Source: Clostridiales bacterium
GTDB taxonomy: Bacteria > Bacillota > Clostridia > Lachnospirales > WQUN01
Length of the DNA stretch: 8,616 nt
Reading direction: 5' to 3'
NCBI GenBank assembly: GCA_031269415.1
Contig: JAISZF010000037.1
Coordinates: 1-8,616, forward strand
In this document: piece after piece, positions 1 to 5,460 of the stretch
How positions within the stretch are numbered: position 1 is the stretch's first letter
How the letters are laid out: every line of letters starts with the position of its first letter
Made by a program: the position numbers and the translations under genes
The notes under the pieces: model-generated
Told to the model about the DNA's origin: nothing
The model's input: the letters and a program-made list of their open reading frames with translations, nothing else
The model's database searches: none

Positions 1-226
1 AGGAAACCAGCCCCTTTGAATCTTCCGGGATAATCAGCTCCAATTCGACATCAGCGTTGGTGGGATTTCCCTCGAAACGATTTTCAAATTCCAGTTCCAC
101 AGGCGCGCGTACAGTCCTGCCAACTTTTAACTCTGTGGTCTTCAGCCCGACTAACCCCGCCATCCAACCGCATCTGAAACAATACTTCGCGTTTTGAATA
201 TCCATACCGCACACTCTGCAGCGCAT
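1..226 (-). CDS. Zinc-ribbon domain protein, 5' part only (runs off left edge)
   Basis: The minus strand opens with an ATG at 226-224, preceded by a GGGGGTG ribosome binding site about six bases upstream, and stays open to the window edge (75 codons). The first 20 residues contain two CxxC pairs (Cys3/Cys6 and Cys16/Cys19, in CRVCG and CFRCG). This is the usual N-terminal zinc ribbon of Bacillota zinc-ribbon proteins. After it comes an alternating hydrophobic/charged stretch (ELKVGRTVRAPVELEFENRF onwards) that looks like beta strands of an Ig-like or beta-sandwich domain. The function is not recognisable; such ribbons sit at the head of many unrelated soluble and membrane proteins. The gene starts only 27 bases after the stop of the Uma2 remnant on the same strand, so it may be transcribed through it. 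The C-terminus is outside the window. Confidence 0.72.
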   Translation of the reverse strand, partial: MRCRVCGMDIQNAKYCFRCGWMAGLVGLKTTELKVGRTVRAPVELEFENRFEGNPTNADVELELIIPEDSKGLVS

Positions 227-253
227 AGCACACCCCCACAGATAATATCGTAA

Positions 254-472
254 TTAGCCGCCGCTTTCTAAAATTCGAGATAATTCAGTGAAGTCAATAG
301 ACACATCCGTGAAAAAAACAGAAGAAACAGTCTCGGAAAAAGAATAAATCCTTGTTGAGTTTGGCGCAACTATCGTTATCTTCCCTTTAAAATGGTCAAC
401 AATCCAGTATTCTTTAACGCCGTGACGAATATAGAATTTTCGCTTAAAATGATAATCCTTAATATTGGCATA
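254..472 (-). pseudogene. Uma2-family endonuclease remnant (C-terminal third)
   Basis: On the minus strand the frame ending in TAA at 256-254 reads KDYHFKRKFYIRHGVKEYWIVD, then KITIVAP, FTDVSIDFTEL and a short tail. The segment GVKEYWIVD followed by a beta strand and an ID(F/L)xEL ending is the hallmark of the C-terminal part of Uma2 (DUF820) proteins. These have a PD-(D/E)XK restriction-endonuclease-like fold and are abundant in mobile and toxin-like contexts. Only about 72 residues are readable against roughly 180-200 in a full member. An in-frame TAG at 475-473 closes the frame, and the upstream bases do not encode the conserved 'PDxxxEVLSPS' region in any frame. The N-terminal catalytic core is therefore gone and the fragment is not expected to be active. 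Family assignment rests on motif recall. Confidence 0.72.
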
Positions 473-512
473 CTACCTTTCTATCGCGCTCCGTCCGTAA
501 GCAAGTAATAAT

Positions 513-541
513 ATAATAACATATTTAATGCCTTTACGCAA
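513..541 (-). promoter_or_regulatory. Possible sigma-A promoter reading left
   Basis: On the minus strand TTGCGT (541-536) is followed after 17 bases by TATTAT (518-513), with a TG one base before the -10 (extended -10). It sits just after the zeta-toxin remnant and points toward the Uma2 remnant and the zinc-ribbon gene, so it could serve the latter. The region is AT-rich, so a chance match is quite possible. Confidence 0.3.
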
Positions 542-557
542 TTTTGAAATGATTGGC

Positions 558-1035
558 TTATATTGGCAGCGCGTTAAGAATAAATAAAGGCATGCTCTTA
601 TCCAAATACAGTATTTGTCCATTTTTTATGATTACAACGCTGATCAGGGAATCAGAGTTATTGAAAATCTCTACTGAATCACAAAACGGGATTATTCACT
701 TTAAATTCTCCAGTGATTTACCGAACCGCCGCTCTATCAATTCATCAGGAACCCTATGCCCGCCTTGTCTGAGCCGTTCCAAGACACGCGCTTTCGCTAT
801 TTCAGCCTGAGTGACAAAAACATATTTCAGATTAACGATATAGCCCCTTGCTCTCGCCCGTTTAACGGTTGAGATAATACTTCTGCCGGCAAGGGTAGTT
901 TCTTGATTAAAACTCACGCCATTTTGAAGACAGCCCTTGATATTCATAACAACTTGGCGGGAAGCATTTATCTGGATAGGCATATCTTGCCAATCTCCCG
1001 TCGAAGAAACCAATTCATCGACATTCTTTATATAT
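558..1035 (-). pseudogene. Zeta-toxin-like kinase, 5'-truncated, with internal TGA
   Basis: The minus-strand frame reads IQINASRQVVMNIKGCLQ, then SFNQETTLAGRS, then RARGYIVNLKYVFV, then ARVLERLRQGGHRVPDE and LIERRFGKSLENLK. This is the middle of a zeta-toxin / UDP-GlcNAc-kinase-like P-loop protein: ETTLAGR is the substrate-binding strand, and RxRxGGHxVP is the lid with its arginines. After ENLK there is a TGA (698-696). The same frame then continues without a shift as IIPFCDSVEIFNNSDSL, VVIIKNGQILYLD and on to TAA at 560-558, matching the family's usual C-terminal segment. The Walker A motif (GxNGxGKS) and roughly the first 40-60 residues are absent: upstream the frame runs directly into the 3' end of the AAA-ATPase remnant around 1035. 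No antitoxin is visible. The kinase cannot bind ATP without its P-loop, so this is a relic. Confidence 0.8.
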
Positions 1036-1036
1036 T

Positions 1037-1721
1037 TTAACCATGCACCTCCTTTTCCGTAAAACCAAAGGTGCCGCTGTAGCGTTCCTCAGAAACAGAA
1101 TTAGACACAAAGCTATTTGTCCCTGTAAAAATGCTCTCCTTAGCGATTTTCAAACAGCCTGTCACAATACTGAACTTTATAAATGGATTCGTCTTAAGCG
1201 CCTTGCTCAACAGTCCGCTCATTATGTTCAACATTGGATCGTAGTAGCCGTGTTCATTCGCTTTCGCCAATGGCACATCGTATTCGTCAATTAATAATAT
1301 AACCGCTTTTCCGTAATGCCGCCGCATCATGCGCGTCAGCAAAAACAAACCGCTTTTCACGGCCGCTTTTGACGCCGATCCCTTATTCAGCTCAAGAAAG
1401 CGTTCTTTGTCAATATCATCCACTCTATCGCTATCCAACAAATATGTGTGTTCCATACATAAATCAGAAATCGTATAAGCCAATTGGGCGTACGCGTCTG
1501 AAAAATCCAAATCCTGTACGTCCTTGAACGTTACAAACAATACCGGCCATTGATTCATCCATTCAGCGCATATATCCTTACGCCGGGAGATTTCCAATCC
1601 CTCAAAAATGACGCCGTTTTTTTCTTATATCAAAAAACTCTGAAAGCATACTCATGGTCAGTGTCTTTCCAAAACGGCGCGGACTGATGAAGCGGTCTAT
1701 CATATCGTCGTTTTCCGCGTC
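1037..1721 (-). pseudogene. AAA-ATPase-like (PF09820) / PD-(D/E)XK gene, truncated at both ends and frameshifted
   Basis: Two minus-strand frames together give the N-terminal half of the common AAA-ATPase-like family, which usually carries a C-terminal PD-(D/E)XK nuclease domain and totals about 500-550 residues. The upstream piece (1721 to about 1624) reads MIDRFISPRRFGKTLTMSML and SEFFDI, where PRRFGKT is the family's Walker A. After a run of seven A's (plus-strand T7, 1617-1623) the reading moves to the frame ending at 1037: IFEGLEISRRKDICAEWMNQ, a Walker B VILLIDEYDVPLA, then FIKFSIVTGCLKIAKESIFTG and GTFGFTEKEV. Six A's instead of seven would join the two pieces exactly (DIRKNGVIFEGLEI). 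Before PRRFGKT the initial 'YxVDKTxxI' segment is missing. After GFTEKEV the frame ends at TAA (1039-1037), so the rest of the ATPase and the nuclease domain are lost. Confidence 0.83.
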
Positions 1722-2082
1722 AGTAGGGGGTCCCGCCGCCTTTGCGGTTTGCCTTGGCCGGTTTCTTCGGGCGGATATGTTCTTCTATCGTTACCTTACC
1801 TGACAACATGCCGTTTGTTAGCTTTAACGCCGCCAGATCGCGCTTTGCCTGGTTTTTGTTCACTCCGCGCGTATCCGCGTATGTTTTCCATTCGGGAACC
1901 GCCCCGTCTTGGCGCGGCGCGATGTCCGGCCTTTCATTTATGACCACCGCGTTTACCCTCGTTTTATTTTCCGGATAGGATATCCGGAACTTAACTATAA
2001 CCCATCGATCTGTTCTGATAAATGGATAAAAACGGGGTATTGGTTTGTAATTTTTTGCATCCACTGTATTCACATCGGACAT
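1720..2082 (-). CDS. Unrecognised small basic protein
   Basis: An open frame of 120 residues runs from an ATG at 2082-2080 to TGA at 1722-1720. I do not recognise it. It starts MSDVNTVDAKNYKPIPRFYP, followed by a strand-rich core (RTDRWVIVKFRISYPENKTR, VNAVVINERPDI), a helix-like stretch (GVNKNQAKRDLAALKLTNGM) and a lysine-rich tail (HIRPKKPAKANRKGGGTPY). There are no transmembrane segments and no cysteines. An in-frame ATG at 2136 would add 18 residues of AT-rich, low-quality sequence. Neither start has a good ribosome binding site; the nearest purine run (AGGAAAAGAAG) lies about 20 bases before 2082. The frame ends exactly where the AAA-ATPase remnant begins, so its natural C-terminus may have been replaced. 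Predominantly GC-ending codons and clean amphipathic patterning suggest it once coded for, or still codes for, a real protein. Confidence 0.55.
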   Translation of the reverse strand: MSDVNTVDAKNYKPIPRFYPFIRTDRWVIVKFRISYPENKTRVNAVVINERPDIAPRQDGAVPEWKTYADTRGVNKNQAKRDLAALKLTNGMLSGKVTIEEHIRPKKPAKANRKGGGTPY

Positions 2083-2171
2083 AATAAAGCTAACGAATAT
2101 TCTTCTTTTCCTATTAATCTCTGACCATGATTCCATTAAAAAATTCTAATCAATGAATCGTAAAAATCTTA

Positions 2172-2200
2172 TTGACAAAGAATAAATCCTGTAGTACATA
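2172..2200 (+). promoter_or_regulatory. hsp20 promoter (sigma-A type)
   Basis: A perfect -35 TTGACA (2172-2177) is followed after 17 bases by TACATA (2195-2200), with further TATA-like bases to 2206. The CIRCE operator starts immediately downstream, the usual arrangement for HrcA repression at or near the transcription start. The -10 is weak by consensus, so its exact position is less certain than the -35. Confidence 0.6.
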
Positions 2201-2208
2201 TATAGTTG

Positions 2209-2235
2209 TTAGCACTCAACTTAATTGAGTGCTAA
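2209..2235 (+). promoter_or_regulatory. CIRCE operator (HrcA binding site)
   Basis: TTAGCACTC (2209-2217), nine bases, then GAGTGCTAA (2227-2235): a perfect match to the CIRCE 9-9-9 inverted repeat bound by the heat-shock repressor HrcA. Complementarity extends beyond the core. TTGTTAGCACTCAA (2206-2219) pairs with 2225-2238 without a mismatch, giving 14-base arms around five bases. It lies between the promoter and the hsp20 ribosome binding site, so it can act both as DNA operator and as a 5' mRNA hairpin. Confidence 0.96.
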
Positions 2236-2266
2236 CAAATCCAGATCTAATAAAGAGGTGCTATAT

Positions 2267-2698
2267 ATGGCAGGGTTAATTCCATTTAACAGGCGCGGCA
2301 GAGAGCTCATGAACAGCGGCTTCGAGGATTTCTATAATGTGCTGGACGATTTCTTTACGCCCCGCAGCATCGATCGCTCCACATTCAAGCTAGATGTGCA
2401 GGAAGACGAGAAACAGTACATCATTGAGGCTGAAATGCCCGGCGCTAAAAAAGAGGAGATCAGCCTGGATTTGGAAGACGGGCGCTTGACTATCTCCCTT
2501 AAGCGCGAGGAAAACACGGAAGAGACACGTAAGAACTATCTGCACCGCGAGCGGCGCGCCTTCTCAATGAGCCGCGCTATCTACCTGGCGGACGCCAAGC
2601 CGGACGACATCAAGGCGAAACTGGACAACGGCGTGCTGACCGTATCGGTACTAAAGCAGGATAAACAGGTTTCCGCGAGAAGAATCGAGATTGAGTGA
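2267..2698 (+). CDS. hsp20: Hsp20/alpha-crystallin family small heat-shock protein
   Basis: This is a cytoplasmic ATP-independent holdase that binds unfolding proteins and keeps them refoldable by DnaK/GroEL-type chaperones. The 143-residue product has the typical layout. A short N-terminal arm with a Phe-rich amphipathic stretch (FEDFYNVLDDFF, 19-30) precedes an alpha-crystallin domain at about 39-130 with the conserved AKLDNGVLTV (117-126), and the C-terminal I-x-I anchor is present (Ile140-Glu-Ile142). The ATG at 2267 is chosen because AAAGAGGTG lies seven bases upstream; a longer in-frame reading from 2225 would begin inside the CIRCE hairpin. Expression should be heat-inducible by release of HrcA. 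The gene is monocistronic, ending 16 bases before a strong hairpin terminator, and appears intact. Confidence 0.96.
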   Translation: MAGLIPFNRRGRELMNSGFEDFYNVLDDFFTPRSIDRSTFKLDVQEDEKQYIIEAEMPGAKKEEISLDLEDGRLTISLKREENTEETRKNYLHRERRAFSMSRAIYLADAKPDDIKAKLDNGVLTVSVLKQDKQVSARRIEIE

Positions 2699-2710
2699 CC
2701 TTTTAAATGA

Positions 2711-2751
2711 ACAGAACCCCGGCTGAACCTATCAGCCGGGGTTTCGTTCTG
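2711..2751 (+). terminator. Terminator hairpin between convergent hsp20 and yvlD-like gene
   Basis: AACCCCGGCTGA (2715-2726), loop ACCTA, TCAGCCGGGGTT (2732-2743): a perfect 12-base-pair GC-rich stem. Outer bases ACAGAA and TTCTGT can prolong it with a bulge. The downstream plus-strand side is T-rich rather than a clean T run. The hairpin lies between two converging genes and abuts the stop of the minus-strand one, so it probably serves both. Confidence 0.8.
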
Positions 2752-3090
2752 TCATTCTCTGTCTTTTAAAAAGAGTAAATTCAGCAGGCTTAAAACAATC
2801 GCGGCGAAAAAAGCGGTAAAAAACCCGCTGATATGGAACCCCGGCACAACGAACGAGACGAGCGAAAGCATCAGCGCGTTTATAACCAGCGAAAACAGCC
2901 CCAGAGTCACAATTGTAAGCGGCAGCGCCAGCAGGCTTATTACGGGCTTTATAAACGCGTTAATGCAACCCAAAACAAGCGCGGCTATCAGCGCGGAACC
3001 GAATCCGCTCAAGCTTACGCCGGGAAAGATCCACGCCAATACATATAGCATCGCCGCGCTGAGCAGCAGGTTAACCAGAAATTTTCTCAT
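2752..3090 (-). CDS. Small membrane protein, phage holin family 4 / YvlD type
   Basis: The 112-residue protein consists almost entirely of four hydrophobic segments (about 4-24, 29-50, 54-78 and 86-108) with short loops. Landmarks are the N-terminal MRKFLVNLLLSAAMLYVLAW, the loop INAFIKPVISLLALPLTIVT, and the repeat-like PGxxxSGF turns after the first and third segments (PGVSLSGF, PGFHISGF). This matches the widespread PF04020 family (annotated 'phage holin family protein', Bacillus YvlD). Its members are mostly chromosomal and not proven holins; a link to envelope stress is known for some Bacillus members. The ATG at 3090 has GGGGAGAA about seven bases upstream. The length is normal for the family and no phage genes surround it, so a lysis role is unlikely. 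It is transcribed alone, converging on hsp20. Confidence 0.88.
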   Translation of the reverse strand: MRKFLVNLLLSAAMLYVLAWIFPGVSLSGFGSALIAALVLGCINAFIKPVISLLALPLTIVTLGLFSLVINALMLSLVSFVVPGFHISGFFTAFFAAIVLSLLNLLFLKDRE

Positions 3091-3198
3091 TTTCCATTCT
3101 CCCCAAACATCACACGCTCTTTAAGTTTATTCGGTGAATCCTCAATATATACGCCAGTCTCTCGGCCTTGTCTGCGCGTTATATGTCAAAAAAAACAC

Positions 3199-3228
3199 TT
3201 TACAAGATACATCGCGGGCTTATACAAT
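3199..3228 (+). promoter_or_regulatory. Probable glmU promoter
   Basis: TTTACA (3199-3204) and TACAAT (3223-3228) are separated by 18 bases; the overlapping TATACA at 3221 would give 16. It leaves a leader of about 75 bases before the glmU start. No other convincing promoter is seen in the 3091-3310 gap, which otherwise holds no gene. Confidence 0.48.
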
Positions 3229-3310
3229 AGTGTCAGGCTTTGAGTCACGGGAATAACTTATTTATACAAGACAAAATAATTACTGACTATATGTTTTGGG
3301 GGGAATAAAA

Positions 3311-4657
3311 TTGAAAGCAATCGTACTGGCCGCGGGATCCGGCACGCGGATGAAATCCAACTTGCCTAAGTGCATGCATAAGATCTTAGGGCGCACTCTG
3401 CTTAACACCGTCCTGTCCGCGCTGCGGGAGGCAAAGATAGAAGAGATTATCGTGATAACAGGCTATGGCGGGGAACGACTGCGCTCTTCTGTTTCCATGG
3501 ACGTAAAATTCGCTCATCAGGCGGAACAGAAAGGCACCGGCCACGCGGTTTCGATGGCGAGTGAATTCCTGAATGAGGATGAGGATATTTTAGTGCTTTG
3601 CGGCGACACCCCGCTGGTCACCGCAGAAACCCTTCAAAAGCTGGCTGAAACGCACGCCAGGGAAGGCAACGCGATAACCGTCGTGTCCGCGCGTATTGAC
3701 AATCCCTTCGGTTACGGCAGGATTATCCGTCCAGCCACGGACGGGCAGTTTTTGCGTATCGTGGAACACAAGGATCTGGAGGAAGGCCAGGAACTGGTAA
3801 ATGAGATCAACACATCGGTATATATGTTTAACGGCAAGGCACTGCTGGACGCGCTGCCGTTAATAGAGCCTCACAACGCCGCCGGGGAATATTACCTGCC
3901 CGACGCGCTGGAAATCATCCAGTCTAACGGCCTAAAGGCAGGCGTACTGCTTGCGCCCGATTCCGGCGAATTCGTGGGCGTAAACAACCGCGCGCAGCTT
4001 TTCCAGGCCGCCGAGGGTTTGAAAAAACGCATAAACGAAAAACATATGATGAACGGAGTAACGATAATCGATCCAAGCAGCGCATGGATCAGCCATGATG
4101 TTACCATCGGGGCGGATACGGTCATATATCCGGGGGTAATACTGGAGAACACGCGCGTCGGCGAAAACTGCGTTATCGGACCCAATACCCGTATTATCGG
4201 TTCGGATATATCCGATTTCGCCGAGATAGACAACAGCGTGGTTCTGGATTCTTCCGTGGGCGAATACACCACCGTCGGGCCGTTCGCGTATCTGCGGCCC
4301 CACTCGCGCGTGGGAGCGCGTTGCAAGGTCGGGGATTTTGTGGAGGTCAAAAACACCACGTTAGGCGATGGAACCAAGGCTTCACACCTGACCTACATCG
4401 GCGACTCCGATGTGGGCGGCGGCGTTAACTTCGGCTGCGGCACGGTTACGGTCAATTATGACGGCAAAAAGAAATTCCGCACCGTCATTGAGGATAACGC
4501 GTTCATAGGCTGCAACACAAACCTGATAGCCCCCGTGACCGTAAAGGAAGGCGCGTATATAGCCGCTGGCTCCACCATTACGGATGACGTGCCCGAAAAA
4601 GCGCTGAGCATAGCCCGCGCCCGGCAGGTTAATAAGGAAGGTTGGATAAAGAAGTAA
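3311..4657 (+). CDS. glmU: Bifunctional UDP-GlcNAc pyrophosphorylase / glucosamine-1-phosphate N-acetyltransferase
   Basis: This cytoplasmic enzyme catalyses the last two steps of UDP-GlcNAc synthesis: acetylation of GlcN-1-P with acetyl-CoA, then uridylyl transfer from UTP. The product feeds peptidoglycan and wall polymers. The 448-residue product has the full two-domain layout. The N-terminal Rossmann uridylyltransferase (1 to about 225) carries LAAGSGTR (6-13), Lys20, GTGHAV, GDTP with Asp99, EHKD, EINT and Asn225. The C-terminal left-handed beta-helix (about 248-440) carries the acetyltransferase residues Arg329, Lys347, His359 (SHLTYIGD), Asn373 and NYDGKKK. The start is taken as TTG at 3311, seven bases after a GGGGGG Shine-Dalgarno run; a TTG at 3296 in the same frame would lie before that site. 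It stands alone: spoVG and prs, frequent neighbours in Bacillota, are not here. It appears fully functional. Confidence 0.97.
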   Translation: MKAIVLAAGSGTRMKSNLPKCMHKILGRTLLNTVLSALREAKIEEIIVITGYGGERLRSSVSMDVKFAHQAEQKGTGHAVSMASEFLNEDEDILVLCGDTPLVTAETLQKLAETHAREGNAITVVSARIDNPFGYGRIIRPATDGQFLRIVEHKDLEEGQELVNEINTSVYMFNGKALLDALPLIEPHNAAGEYYLPDALEIIQSNGLKAGVLLAPDSGEFVGVNNRAQLFQAAEGLKKRINEKHMMNGVTIIDPSSAWISHDVTIGADTVIYPGVILENTRVGENCVIGPNTRIIGSDISDFAEIDNSVVLDSSVGEYTTVGPFAYLRPHSRVGARCKVGDFVEVKNTTLGDGTKASHLTYIGDSDVGGGVNFGCGTVTVNYDGKKKFRTVIEDNAFIGCNTNLIAPVTVKEGAYIAAGSTITDDVPEKALSIARARQVNKEGWIKK

Positions 4658-4700
4658 CGCTGGCTTGATCCTGACAATGTATCGAAAAGCTGTGCGCCTT

Positions 4701-4734
4701 AACGCGTCCATGAACATCAGTTCCTGGACGCGTT
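4701..4734 (+). terminator. Hairpin after glmU, likely terminator
   Basis: AACGCGTCCA (4701-4710) and TGGACGCGTT (4725-4734) form a perfect ten-pair stem. Inside it GAAC and GTTC (4712-4715, 4720-4723) add four pairs beyond one mismatch, leaving a four-base loop. It is 43 bases after the glmU stop. The following AGTTTATA is only weakly U-rich, so termination may be incomplete or Rho-assisted. Confidence 0.6.
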
Positions 4735-4854
4735 AGTTTATAACGCATGGAAATAAAATAGCGGCGAGCCTGTTTTGTTAATCTATCCGGAGGAAAACTA
4801 CGCTGGTTACGCAAGGCATGGGAATAACAGCCGCGTTTTTCCTGATTAATCGTA

Positions 4855-4883
4855 TTAAGAACTCTTTCGTCTCGTGGTATAAT
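4855..4883 (+). promoter_or_regulatory. Promoter of the Rpn-like gene (extended -10)
   Basis: TTAAGA (4855-4860), 17 bases, then a perfect TATAAT (4878-4883) preceded by TG at the extended -10 position. It lies about 30 bases before the ATG at 4914, whose AGAGGAGAG ribosome binding site is also good. The broken gene has therefore kept intact expression signals. Confidence 0.62.
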
Positions 4884-4913
4884 TTTGTTACTGTTTATGA
4901 AGAGGAGAGCGTC

Positions 4914-5386
4914 ATGGCGAAAGATATATCATACACCAATAAAGACATTTTGATGAAACATCTGGCGAGGCATTTTCAAGGTAAGTCTTTTCAATCGCTT
5001 GGAGTGGATCTGCCTAAAATTAAAAGTTTCATGCCGATAGAATTACCCACGGTTCTGGCAAAAGAATTTAGGCTGGATAATCTTTTTGAATTGGAAGACA
5101 GCAGTTTACTGCTGGTTGATACACGGCGGACATACATAGCGCCCCAAATACATTGGAACTTGGATCTATGCGGCTGGAAACACGGCAAGTTTTTCTCAGC
5201 GAGTTTGACAGTGGCGCCATGTACGAAGACCTCCGCCGGAAAGTTGAAAACGATGAGCCGCTTACGGACGAGGACTTAATTTGTTTTTCTATACTGCCTT
5301 TGACAGAGCCTAAAAAAGACAAGAAACAGGCGTTGATCGAAAAGACCGTGGCACTTTTTTACCCTACTCACGAGTGTTTTGTTTAG
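4914..5386 (+). pseudogene. Rpn-like (putative PD-(D/E)XK) protein with internal deletion
   Basis: The ATG at 4914 has AGAGGAGAG just upstream and reads MAKDISYTNKDILMKHLARH, then SFQSLGVDLPKIKSF, then ELEDSSLLLVD (to 5120). This resembles the N-terminus of a large Clostridia family related to Rpn/transposase-like PD-(D/E)XK nucleases. In such proteins an acidic 'EY/ES' core and a 'xxIYTADV' strand should follow. That strand is found at once in another frame: from 5120 it reads YTADIHSAPNTLELGSMRLE, then VFLSEFDSGAMYEDLRRKVE, then EPLTDEDLICFSILPLTEP and KKQALIEKTVALF, ending at TAG 5386. The two parts meet at about 5119-5121, with the central catalytic stretch (an estimated 50-80 residues) missing and the frame changed. 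The C-terminal helical tail after EKTVALF is also absent. The surviving frame-one product would end in unrelated residues at 5279. Family naming is from memory and less sure than the deletion itself. Confidence 0.7.
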
Positions 5387-5460
5387 AGAACGAATGGTGA
5401 GGTAAATGATCAGTGAGATTTCCCCCTATTGAAAGCCAAGGGCGATAACGCTGATTCTGT

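Noticed and set aside
337..351. Repeat AAAGAATAAATCCT also found at about 2178-2190
   Set aside because: Fourteen shared AT-rich bases, one copy inside the Uma2 remnant's coding frame and one between promoter hexamers; no further similarity, so chance is the simplest reading.
696..698. TGA in the zeta-like frame as a recoded (Sec/Trp) codon
   Set aside because: The P-loop half is missing and there is no SECIS-like signal I can support; a nonsense mutation in a decaying gene is sufficient.
553..810. Plus-strand open frame of 85 codons
   Set aside because: It is antisense to the zeta-like remnant, which has clear family motifs; the plus-strand product shows none.
2752..3090. Prophage origin for the 'holin family' gene
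   Set aside because: PF04020 members are common chromosomal genes; no endolysin, phage structural gene or attachment site is nearby.
3892..4377. Long minus-strand frames inside glmU
   Set aside because: They are shadows of a full-length, motif-complete glmU, with no ribosome binding site or family motif.
4818..4913. Upstream extension of the Rpn-like gene to the ATG at 4818
   Set aside because: The extension would overlap the extended -10 promoter at 4855-4883; the ATG at 4914 has the good ribosome binding site and the family-like N-terminus.
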